Source: Nitrososphaeria archaeon
GTDB taxonomy: Archaea; Thermoproteota; Nitrososphaeria; Geothermarchaeales; JDFR-13
NCBI GenBank assembly: GCA_027000765.1
Contig: JALTNJ010000236.1
Span: 1 to 10,354, forward strand
Length of the DNA: 10,354 bases
Direction: 5' to 3'
Position 1 is the stretch's first letter, and each line of letters opens with the position of its first letter. Below, piece by piece: positions 1 to 6,803 of this stretch. The notes beneath the pieces were generated by a model. That model was not told where the DNA came from, made no database searches, and was given only the letters and a program-made list of their open reading frames with translations. The position numbers were made by a program, and so were the translations under genes.

Positions 1-428
1 CTTATAGCCCAGCGCAGAGAGGTGGATGGAGTAGGGCTGATGTAATTATATCCGATGACCCGATTGACTATCCGATTTTCGTTAAGCCCGATATCCTAGT
101 TACCACCACTCAAGAGACTTACGACCTGGAGAAGGATAATGTTCCAAAGGGTAAAAGCATTATATACGAATCTACATTGGTTAAGCCAGTGGATGTGCCG
201 GGGGTTAAGCAATTAGGTATCCCCGCTATAAGTAAGGCACTTGAACTTGGGTCAAGTGTCGTCGCCAACATCATAATCCTAGGTTTTATGAATAAGGTCT
301 TTCAGATAATGCCTGACGAGATACTCTTGGATGTTATTCGAAGTGGTATTAAGAAGAAGTATCTGGATTTGAACCTGAAGGCATATGACCTTGGTAGTAA
401 ACTTGGTGAAGAAGCTTTAAAGTCTTGA
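1..428 (+). CDS. 2-oxoacid:ferredoxin oxidoreductase, gamma subunit (3' part only)
   Basis: The reading frame is open from the left edge (first full codon at base 3) to the TGA at 426-428, giving 141 C-terminal residues of a protein whose family is usually about 180 long, so the start lies outside the window. It begins with YSPAQRGGWSRADVIIS, the family's glycine-rich segment, followed by IDYP and a KPDILVTTTQETYD stretch, and later GSSVVANIIILG; this order is typical of the gamma subunit of pyruvate/2-oxoglutarate/branched-chain 2-oxoacid:ferredoxin oxidoreductases. These cytoplasmic enzymes oxidise a 2-oxoacid with CoA to acyl-CoA, CO2 and reduced ferredoxin. Which 2-oxoacid is used cannot be told from the gamma subunit. 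An internal ATG near 288 or TTG near 177 is not the true start because the family match continues upstream. The gene ends 13 nt before the HdrA fusion, so both are probably one transcript and the ferredoxin made here may feed the Hdr proteins (inference). Confidence 0.85.
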   Translation, partial: YSPAQRGGWSRADVIISDDPIDYPIFVKPDILVTTTQETYDLEKDNVPKGKSIIYESTLVKPVDVPGVKQLGIPAISKALELGSSVVANIIILGFMNKVFQIMPDEILLDVIRSGIKKKYLDLNLKAYDLGSKLGEEALKS

Positions 429-430
429 GA

Positions 431-437
431 AGGTGGA
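431..437 (+). promoter_or_regulatory. Shine-Dalgarno sequence that sets the HdrA fusion start
   Basis: AGGTGGA lies 4 nt before the ATG at 442. The longer reading would start at a GTG (433-435) that sits inside this ribosome-binding site, which is implausible; ATG 442 also puts the Rossmann motif IGGGIAG at its usual place close to the N-terminus. Confidence 0.7.
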
Positions 438-441
438 TCTC

Positions 442-3400
442 ATGAGTGAGTGGATTCTAATTATAGGTGGTGGAATAGCTGGTATACAGGCTGCTCTAGA
501 TGCTGCTGAGGCTGGTGCAAAGGTCCTGCTCGTTGAGAAGGGGCCGGCGATAGGAGGGTACATGGCTTTACTAGATAAGACATTCCCTACACTAGATTGT
601 TCCATATGTATAGAGGGGCCGAAGATAGGTGAAGTAATACGTCATCCAAATATAGAGGTTGTTACACTCGCTGAGGTAATGGATCTAAAGGGTGAGCCAG
701 GTAACTTCACGGTAACCATATATCAGAAGCCTCGTTACGTGACTCCAGACTGTACAAAATGTGGAAATTGTTCTGATGTATGTCCAGTCACCGTCCCATT
801 TGAAGTGGATGGGGGTAGGGGGATAAGCCTTAGGAAGGCTATATACCTTTCTTATCCACAGGCTGAGCCCGGCTGGTATATGATCGACATCGATGCATGT
901 CTAAATGATCCCCCGGGATACATGCCCTGTGATAGATGTATAAGGGTCTGTGAGAGGAATGCTATAGATTTCTCGATGCAGCCGAAGATAATTAGGAGGA
1001 AGGTGGCGTCTGTAATAGTGGCTACCGGATATGACATGGTGGATCCCGAGGTAATCCCAAGATACAAATATGGGAAAATCCCGGATGTGTTAACCAGTTA
1101 TGAGTTTGAGAGGCTTTTAAACGCCTCTGGGCCAAGTGGTGGAGAAGTGCTTAGGCCTAGTGACGGGGAACATGTGAAGAAGCTTCTCCTAGTCACTTGT
1201 GTAGGTAGTAGGGACAGTAGACACGCAGAGTATTGTTCACGATTCTGCTGTATGTATACCCTGAAACACGCTATCCAGGCTAAGCAGCATGGTGTGGAGG
1301 ATGTAACAGCGTTATTTATGGATATTAGGACATATGGCAAGGGCTTTGAACACTTCTATAAGAGGGCTTTAGAGGAGGGTATTAAGATCATAAGGGGGAG
1401 ACCCTCTGAATTCCGTTTTAAGGACGGTAAGATCGTTGTCAGGATCGAGGATACTGTAAATGGCGTTATCAAGGAAGAGGAGTTTGACATGGCTGTACTT
1501 GCCCCAGCGGTTATTCCAAACAATGATATGGATCGCCTAAGTAGAGCGTTGGGCATCGACCTTGATGAATATGGATTTATAAAGACAGCTTCTCCAGCTG
1601 AGCCAATATCAACTACAAGGCCTGGAGTATATGTATGTGGAAGCGCATCTGGGCCGAAGGATATTGCGGACACGGTTCAGGAGGCTGGTGCAGCTGTTGT
1701 TAAGGCCCTAACTCATGTAGGTAAGCTTAAGATCACGCATAAAAAGTTCAAGGAGACGATAACAGATGTAGAGACTCCAAGGATAGGGGTTTTTGTATGC
1801 CACTGTGGAAGTAACATCGCGGGGGTTGTTGATGTCAAGAAGGTTGTTGAAGAATCTAGGAAAATGCCTGGGGTCGTATATGCGGAGGACCTGAGGTTCG
1901 CGTGTTCAGCTGCATCCGTGGAATATATTGCCCAGGTTATTAAGGAGAATAATTTGAATAGGCTTGTCGTCGCCGCATGTAGCCCAGCAACTCACCTAAC
2001 TGTATTCAGGACAGCGGCTGAGATGGCAGGATTAAACCCGTTCCTAGTCGATATGGCTAACGTCAGGAACCTAGATTCATGGGTGCATATGAATGAGCCT
2101 GAGGCAGCTACTGAGAAGGCTATAGACTATGTCAGAGCAGCTGTTGATAGAAGCCCATATCTACAGCCATTGAAGGTCATTAAGGTCCCTGTTGTAAAAC
2201 GAATATTGGTTATTGGAGGCGGCATAGCAGGATTATCAGCAGCTGCGGCAGCTGCAAAAGCAGGTATAGAGACCGTCCTAGTTGAGAAGGAGGATCGTTT
2301 AGGCGGTATACTGAACGACCTATATATGTTGGCTCCTGAGGACGCACCGGCAAAACAGGTTTTGGACAAGTGGGTTGAGGAGGCTAAGAAAGCGGGTGTC
2401 AAGATATATCTAAATACAGTTGTTGAGAGGATAGAGGGCTTCGCTGGATCATTTAAAGTAACCTTATCAAATGGAGAGACACTGGATATTGGAGCAATCA
2501 TCCTAGCAACAGGTGTAAAACCCCATAAACCTGTGGAGTTCGGCTATGGAAACGATCCTAGGATAATAACACTGCTTGATGTGGAGAAGCTCAGGTATGA
2601 GGTGCCGGGAGAAAACATTGTGTTCATAGGATGTGTAGGATCGAGGAATAATGGCAGGGGATGTAGTAGATACTGCTGTACAAGTATGATTCACCAGGCT
2701 ATAGAGCTTAGGAAGAAGGGTAAGAACGTCGCGATTATCTATAAGGATATAAGGACCTACACTAAGGAAGGTGAGAAACTCTATAAGAAGGCTGGTGAAA
2801 TGGGTGTCCTCTTCATTAAAGTCAATAACCTAAGGCCTATGGAGGAGAATGTCGAGATCGTGGATGGATCTGTACTTGCATTTGACGAGTTGAGTGGGGA
2901 GAGAGTGAAGATACCTGCTGATGCAATTGTCTTGGCCAATGGCCTTGAGCCTAATACTGAGGCCGACTATATACTTGAGCAGCTTAAGGTTTCTAAGGAT
3001 GCCGAGGGCTTCCTGATGGAGGCGCATCCAAAGCTAGGGCCTGTCGAGAGCCTAGTCCCCGGTGTGTTGATCGCTGGATCTGCACAGAGCCCGAAGAATG
3101 TTGATGAGACGATTACACATGCATTGGCAGCTGCATCTAAGGCCGTTGCACTCCTAAGTAAGGGTTATCTAGAGAAGGAGCCTATGATCGCTGTGATAGA
3201 CCAGGAGAAATGTATCAAATGTGGTGCATGTATGAGGGCATGTCCCTACGGTGCTATAAAGGGAGAGGTCAGGAAGTACATATACGTCATACCTGCTCTA
3301 TGTGAGGGATGTGGCGCCTGTGTCGGTGAGTGTCCAATCAACGCGATCACGATACCTGGCTTTGGAGATGAGGAGATCTATAGGATGATAGATGCGATGC

Positions 3401-3852
3401 TCGCCTCTGAGGCTGAGAAGAAGCCGATTGTCTTCGCATGCTACTGGTGTTCATATGCCGCAGCGGACAACGCGGGTATATTCAAGATACAGTATCCACC
3501 GTCACCTAGAGTAATTAGAGTACCATGTTCCAGCAGGATTAACTGGAGACTTGTAAAGAAGGCATTCTTATCCGGTGCACCGGCGGTGGCGATTACAGGC
3601 TGTAGAATCACTGAGTCAGGCAGCGACTGCCACTACCAGTATGCGAACAAGCATACGGTGAGAAGATACAAGAGTATGAAGAACATCATTAAGAAGCTGG
3701 GTATCAGGGAGGAGAGGCTGATACTAAGCTTATTCGGAGCACCTGAGGTGGATAAGTATACGGAGACCATGAAGGAGCTGGATCGTATAGCTAAATCCGT
3801 ATCTAAGGATGAGATTCTCGAAACTATTTCTAAACTTAAGAAGGTGAAGTAA
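442..3852 (+). CDS. HdrA-HdrA-ferredoxin-MvhD fusion (QmoA-QmoB-like flavin/FeS electron transfer protein)
   Basis: This 1136-residue cytoplasmic protein carries two HdrA modules in one chain. Module 1 (about 1-430) has the FAD Rossmann motif IGGGIAG (7-13), the HdrA segment LDCSICIEGPKIGEV (51-65), an inserted ferredoxin domain with CTKCGNCSDVCP (104-115) and C153/C163/C166/C170, and the CVGSR..CSRFCC signature (253-270). Module 2 (about 446-908) begins with the HdrA N-terminal iron-sulfur domain (CHCG 453-456, C488, C513), then a second IGGGIAG (591-597) and CVGSR..CSRYCC (731-746), but lacks the LDCSxC segment and the ferredoxin insert. Next come an 8-Fe ferredoxin (C924-C934, C954-C964) and an MvhD-type [2Fe-2S] domain (C1000, C1003, C1029, C1054, C1063) at 995-1115. 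HdrA is the flavin bifurcation site of heterodisulfide reductase. The arrangement resembles QmoA (module 1) fused to QmoB (module 2 plus MvhD). Stop TAA abuts the next start codon. Confidence 0.9.
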   Translation: MSEWILIIGGGIAGIQAALDAAEAGAKVLLVEKGPAIGGYMALLDKTFPTLDCSICIEGPKIGEVIRHPNIEVVTLAEVMDLKGEPGNFTVTIYQKPRYVTPDCTKCGNCSDVCPVTVPFEVDGGRGISLRKAIYLSYPQAEPGWYMIDIDACLNDPPGYMPCDRCIRVCERNAIDFSMQPKIIRRKVASVIVATGYDMVDPEVIPRYKYGKIPDVLTSYEFERLLNASGPSGGEVLRPSDGEHVKKLLLVTCVGSRDSRHAEYCSRFCCMYTLKHAIQAKQHGVEDVTALFMDIRTYGKGFEHFYKRALEEGIKIIRGRPSEFRFKDGKIVVRIEDTVNGVIKEEEFDMAVLAPAVIPNNDMDRLSRALGIDLDEYGFIKTASPAEPISTTRPGVYVCGSASGPKDIADTVQEAGAAVVKALTHVGKLKITHKKFKETITDVETPRIGVFVCHCGSNIAGVVDVKKVVEESRKMPGVVYAEDLRFACSAASVEYIAQVIKENNLNRLVVAACSPATHLTVFRTAAEMAGLNPFLVDMANVRNLDSWVHMNEPEAATEKAIDYVRAAVDRSPYLQPLKVIKVPVVKRILVIGGGIAGLSAAAAAAKAGIETVLVEKEDRLGGILNDLYMLAPEDAPAKQVLDKWVEEAKKAGVKIYLNTVVERIEGFAGSFKVTLSNGETLDIGAIILATGVKPHKPVEFGYGNDPRIITLLDVEKLRYEVPGENIVFIGCVGSRNNGRGCSRYCCTSMIHQAIELRKKGKNVAIIYKDIRTYTKEGEKLYKKAGEMGVLFIKVNNLRPMEENVEIVDGSVLAFDELSGERVKIPADAIVLANGLEPNTEADYILEQLKVSKDAEGFLMEAHPKLGPVESLVPGVLIAGSAQSPKNVDETITHALAAASKAVALLSKGYLEKEPMIAVIDQEKCIKCGACMRACPYGAIKGEVRKYIYVIPALCEGCGACVGECPINAITIPGFGDEEIYRMIDAMLASEAEKKPIVFACYWCSYAAADNAGIFKIQYPPSPRVIRVPCSSRINWRLVKKAFLSGAPAVAITGCRITESGSDCHYQYANKHTVRRYKSMKNIIKKLGIREERLILSLFGAPEVDKYTETMKELDRIAKSVSKDEILETISKLKKVK
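3841..3847 (+). promoter_or_regulatory. Shine-Dalgarno sequence for the HdrCB gene inside the HdrA fusion 3' end
   Basis: AAGGTGA ends 5 nt before ATG 3853 and lies within the last codons of the HdrA fusion, whose TAA directly abuts that ATG. Translation of the two genes is therefore likely coupled. Confidence 0.55.
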
Positions 3853-4980
3853 ATGGTATTGGAGATTGATTTTAAAGTTAGGGAGATGTTGGCTCAGAAG
3901 GCTGAGGGAGAGCCATATATATGCTATCAGTGCGGTACCTGTACAGTATCATGTCTATTAAACCCTGAGATACCTGTTAGGAAGGTTATCAGGAATATTC
4001 AGTTAGGCGTTGTACCTAAGTATAGCGAGATATGGAAATGTATAACCTGTAACTACTGTGGAGCAATGTGTCCTCGTGGCGTCGACATATCAAAGATACT
4101 ACGGAGTATACGTGTCATGCTTTATGAGGAGAAGCAGGTTCCAGAGGGCTTCAACGAGATACTATGGACAGTATATGAAAATGGTAATCCACTTGGATCC
4201 TCGAAGAGGGAACGGTTTTCTTGGGCAAGCGACCTAAAATTCTCTGATAAGCCAGAGGTCCTACTCTATACCTGCTGCTTATCATCGTATGACAAGCGTC
4301 TCCAGAACGTCCTTAGGTCGTTGGTCAACATCCTCCAGGCAGCTGGAGTCGAGGTAGGTGTATTGGGGGAGAGGGAGTCGTGCTGTGGTGATGTAGTATA
4401 CCATACTGGTGAAGACTACTTCCTTGAGGAGATTGCGCTTAACAATGCCTCTGCAATTGAGGATATGAAGCCTAATGTCGTAATCACCGTCTCTCCACAT
4501 GTATACCATCTCTTTAAGAATGTATATCCAAAGTATGGTGCAGAGCTTTCTATGCCTGTAATGCATCATGTAGAGTACCTCGCTGAGCTTCTCGATAGTG
4601 GTAGGCTGAAGACAGGGAAGTTGAATAAGAAGGTTACGTATCATGATCCGTGCTACTTAGGTCGCTACAACGGTGTCTTTGAGGCTCCACGTAGCCTTAT
4701 AGAGGCTGTTGACGGCGTTGAGTTTGTTGAGATGGAGCATAATAGGATGGATACTCTATGTTGTGGAGGCGGTGGAGGAGGTATATGGACTGAGAATAAG
4801 GAGGCTAGAGGCGTGACTAGAAATAGGCTTGACGAGGTTGCTGAGGTTGAGGCTGAGGCTATGGTTACCGCATGTCCATATTGCATAAGGATGTTTGAGG
4901 ATGAGAACAAGATAATGGGATATACCTTCCCAGTCATAGATGTAGTCGAGATTCTCTCCCAGAGTATGGGTGGTAGATAA
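3853..4980 (+). CDS. HdrC-HdrB fusion (HdrD/CCG-domain iron-sulfur protein)
   Basis: The 375-residue protein has an HdrC-type N-terminus with two [4Fe-4S] motifs, CYQCGTCTVSC (24-34) and CITCNYCGAMCP (63-74), followed by an HdrB-type part with two CCG domains. CCG-2 is complete: C267, the C303-C304 pair followed by glycines, and CPYC (341-344), the ligand set of a non-cubane [4Fe-4S] cluster in HdrB. CCG-1 keeps C141/C142 and C177-C178 but has SPHV (214-217) where CxxC is expected, so it may not bind the same cluster. HdrB is the catalytic subunit that reduces CoM-S-S-CoB in methanogens, and HdrC wires it to HdrA. The substrate here is unknown; a disulfide or another thiol/quinone-type acceptor are possible. 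No transmembrane segment is evident, unlike HdrE- or QmoC-linked versions. It sits directly between its HdrA partner and etfA, whose ATG overlaps its TAA by one base. Confidence 0.88.
   Translation: MVLEIDFKVREMLAQKAEGEPYICYQCGTCTVSCLLNPEIPVRKVIRNIQLGVVPKYSEIWKCITCNYCGAMCPRGVDISKILRSIRVMLYEEKQVPEGFNEILWTVYENGNPLGSSKRERFSWASDLKFSDKPEVLLYTCCLSSYDKRLQNVLRSLVNILQAAGVEVGVLGERESCCGDVVYHTGEDYFLEEIALNNASAIEDMKPNVVITVSPHVYHLFKNVYPKYGAELSMPVMHHVEYLAELLDSGRLKTGKLNKKVTYHDPCYLGRYNGVFEAPRSLIEAVDGVEFVEMEHNRMDTLCCGGGGGGIWTENKEARGVTRNRLDEVAEVEAEAMVTACPYCIRMFEDENKIMGYTFPVIDVVEILSQSMGGR
4968..4974 (+). promoter_or_regulatory. Shine-Dalgarno sequence for etfA
   Basis: GGGTGGT lies in the final codons of the HdrCB gene, 5 nt before ATG 4980. 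The TAATG junction (4978-4982) means stop and start share one base, a coupled-translation arrangement. Confidence 0.5.
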
Positions 4981-5951
4981 TGGGTGAGTGGAGAGGTATA
5001 TGGGTGTTTATAGAGCAGGATGATGGAGTTATTGAAGAGTCTTCTCTAGAGGTATTATCAAGGGCTAGAGAGCTTGCGGATATGAGGGGTGAGGAGGTTA
5101 CTGCAGTCTTATTAGGAGAGTCTGTAAGTGAAGAAGCGGCTAAACTCGGGAGGCATGGTGCCCATAAGGTCATTCTAGTGGAGGATCCGATTCTAAAATA
5201 TTATACGAGTGACCCATATTCAAAGATAATGGCTCGGTTGATCGAGGAGAGGAAGCCTGATTCCCTTATACTCAGCGCCACGAGAAACGGCCGGGACCTA
5301 GCTGGTAGGCTTGCCGTAAAGTTTAGAACCGGTTTAATTGCACATGTAGTCAGCCTAGATTATGACGATGAAGGTCTTTTGATGGGTAAAGTACCTGGAT
5401 TCGGAGGCAATATAATGGCGGTCGTTAAATGTGTGAAGGGAAGGCCTCAGATGGCGACGGTTACACCAGGGATATTTGATGTGAAGGAGTTTAAGGGAGA
5501 GGCTGAGATAGAGAAGGTGGATTCTGGGCTTGATCCAGAGCAGGTTAAGACTAAAGTGGTTGATAGGGAGATTAAGGAGTTGATAGACATATCTAAGTCG
5601 GAGAAAGTGGTTATCGCAGGTATGGGTACTGGAGGTAGGATGGAGCTTGTAAATCAGTTGGCTGAGTTGATAGGCGCCGATATAGGTGTCACTAGGCCTC
5701 TGGCGGACATGGGCCTAGCTCCGAGAGATATACAGGTCGGTTCTACAGGCGTTATTTTGAAGGGTAGCCTAGCAATTGTCTTGGGTGCAAGCGGCGCACC
5801 ACACTTTGTATCCGGCATTAAGGATATGGGTACTGTGATATCGATAAATAAGGATCCAGAGGCGCCTATCTACGAATATTCAGACCACTACTTTGTCGGT
5901 GATATCTTCGAGATACTGCCTTTATTACTTAAGAAGCTTAAGGAGGGGTGA
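4980..5951 (+). CDS. etfA: Electron transfer flavoprotein, alpha subunit
   Basis: This is a full-length (323-residue) EtfA/FixB protein. The N-terminal domain begins with the typical GIWVFIEQ (6-13), and the C-terminal FAD domain shows VIAGMGTGGRMEL (211-223), VTRPLADMG (237-245), QVGSTG (252-257), GASGAPHFVSGI (269-280) and INKDPEAPIYEYSDHYFVGD (289-308). ETF is a soluble FAD protein that carries electrons between flavin dehydrogenases (acyl-CoA, lactate, sarcosine types) and an acceptor; some forms bifurcate electrons with NAD(H). A variation is visible: in the FAD loop canonical GISGAIQHLAGM is replaced by GASGAPHFVSGI, so phenylalanine takes the place of the usual histidine and a histidine sits one residue earlier. 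No electron-donating dehydrogenase or ETF:quinone oxidoreductase (FixC) is present in the window. The position between HdrCB and etfB suggests the Hdr proteins are its redox partner (inference). Confidence 0.9.
   Translation: MGEWRGIWVFIEQDDGVIEESSLEVLSRARELADMRGEEVTAVLLGESVSEEAAKLGRHGAHKVILVEDPILKYYTSDPYSKIMARLIEERKPDSLILSATRNGRDLAGRLAVKFRTGLIAHVVSLDYDDEGLLMGKVPGFGGNIMAVVKCVKGRPQMATVTPGIFDVKEFKGEAEIEKVDSGLDPEQVKTKVVDREIKELIDISKSEKVVIAGMGTGGRMELVNQLAELIGADIGVTRPLADMGLAPRDIQVGSTGVILKGSLAIVLGASGAPHFVSGIKDMGTVISINKDPEAPIYEYSDHYFVGDIFEILPLLLKKLKEG
5941..5948 (+). promoter_or_regulatory. Shine-Dalgarno sequence that sets the etfB start
   Basis: AGGAGGGG lies 8 nt before ATG 5957. A GTG at 5948 is in frame but overlaps the end of this site. 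The start at ATG 5957 gives MGLRNIIVTMKVVPK, which matches the short N-terminus usual in EtfB. Confidence 0.65.
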
Positions 5952-5956
5952 TAAGG

Positions 5957-6754
5957 ATGGGGCTTAGAAACATTATTGTAACTATGAAGGTTGTGCCTAA
6001 GATCGAGGAGCTGGAGTTCGATCCAGAGACTAAGACTATAAGGAGGGGGGCTGCGGGTAACGAGATAAACCCTGCTGATAAAAATGCTCTTGAGCTAGCT
6101 CTTAGGATTAAGGATAGGTATGGAGGAAGAGTCGTAGTCGTATCTATGGGCCCTCCATTCTGGGAGCCCTATTTGAAGCTGGCTATTGCAATGGGTGCTG
6201 ATGACGCTATTCTCGTTAGTGATCGTGCTCTAGCTGGGTCAGATACCTTACCCACCACGTTAACTTTGTCCAAGGCCATTGAAAAGATAGGGGACTATGA
6301 TATCATCTTATGTGGTGAAGAAAGCTCTGATGGTGGAACGGGGCAGGTGCCCTCCGGTATTGCTGAATGGCTCGGCATTCCACACGTGACTTTCATAAGT
6401 GATGTGATGGATGTCACAGATGACAATAAGGCTATGGTAAAGAGGACGATTAAAGGCGGGCATGAAATTGTTGAAGTCACCTTACCATTCTTAGCAGCGG
6501 TAGAACTGGGGTGTAACACTCCTAGATTCCCCGACTTTAGGAGGAAGAGATGGGCTGAGAGGGAGTTCCAGCTAACTGTGTGGAGTGCAGCAGATTTAGG
6601 CTTGTCTCCAGAGGAAGTGGGGCTGAAAGGATCTGCAACCACAGTAGTTGATCTGGAGGAGGTTAAGCCACCGACTAGGCTTAAGAAGAAGTATACTGGA
6701 TCAGCCGAGGAATTAGCTGATAAGCTTGCTGAGCTCCTCAAATCAATTATGTGA
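5957..6754 (+). CDS. etfB: Electron transfer flavoprotein, beta subunit
   Basis: This 265-residue protein has the normal EtfB/FixA length. It shows the N-terminal IIVTMKVVPK strand (6-15), NEINPADKNALELAL (35-49), the nucleotide-binding segment GEESSDGGTGQVPSGIAEWL (120-139), IPHVT (141-145) and the C-terminal NTPRFPDF (187-194) that corresponds to the ETF-beta NEPRYP signature. With EtfA it forms the soluble flavoprotein. The segment SSDGGTGQVP differs from the AIDGDTAQVG pattern common in bifurcating EtfB and from the AIDDD pattern of classical mitochondrial-type EtfB, so whether a second FAD or AMP is bound cannot be read off. The start lies 5 nt after the etfA stop. It is the last gene of the operon and is followed by a short pyrimidine tract. 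Confidence 0.9.
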   Translation: MGLRNIIVTMKVVPKIEELEFDPETKTIRRGAAGNEINPADKNALELALRIKDRYGGRVVVVSMGPPFWEPYLKLAIAMGADDAILVSDRALAGSDTLPTTLTLSKAIEKIGDYDIILCGEESSDGGTGQVPSGIAEWLGIPHVTFISDVMDVTDDNKAMVKRTIKGGHEIVEVTLPFLAAVELGCNTPRFPDFRRKRWAEREFQLTVWSAADLGLSPEEVGLKGSATTVVDLEEVKPPTRLKKKYTGSAEELADKLAELLKSIM

Positions 6755-6758
6755 GTTA

Positions 6759-6775
6759 TCCCTCTTCTTCTCTTT
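6759..6775 (+). terminator. Candidate transcription termination tract after etfB
   Basis: A 17-nt run of pyrimidines only (9 T, 8 C) begins 5 nt after the etfB stop. Archaeal terminators are typically T-rich tracts without a hairpin; this one is interrupted by many C residues, so the call is weak. It is the only such tract in the 33-nt gap before the convergent gene. Confidence 0.3.
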
Positions 6776-6781
6776 ATCTAA

Positions 6782-6803
6782 ATCCTTTTAGGATATATAT
6801 CCT
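6782..6803. repeat. Overlapping palindromes at the PAC2 gene 3' end
   Basis: Two inverted repeats share bases: ATCC-TTTTA-GGAT (6782-6794) and the perfect 14-bp palindrome AGGATATATATCCT (6790-6803). They span the stop codon and last codons of the - strand PAC2 gene, just beyond the etfB pyrimidine tract. They could fold in RNA from either strand or be a protein site; the low complexity of ATATAT makes chance possible. Confidence 0.4.

Noticed and set aside
2127..2501. Long - strand open frame inside the HdrA fusion
   Set aside because: It is antisense to strongly conserved HdrA sequence, has a serine/threonine/alanine-rich shadow composition and no ribosome-binding site worth noting.
4665..4937. 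- strand frame with a proline run opposite the HdrCB gene
   Set aside because: The proline run is the complement of the CCG-domain glycine run; it is a shadow.
442..4980. Sulfur-oxidising sHdr (lipoate-linked) system
   Set aside because: That system has separate HdrC and HdrB genes, usually duplicated, with a lipoate-binding protein; none is seen here and EtfAB replaces them.
6295..6741. 148-residue - strand open frame antisense to etfB
   Set aside because: Its composition mirrors the etfB codons and the + strand carries an unmistakable EtfB.
442..6754. Sulfate-reducer Qmo complex in the strict sense
   Set aside because: There is no QmoC membrane subunit and no adenylylsulfate reductase genes in the window; only the QmoAB-like domain layout is shared.
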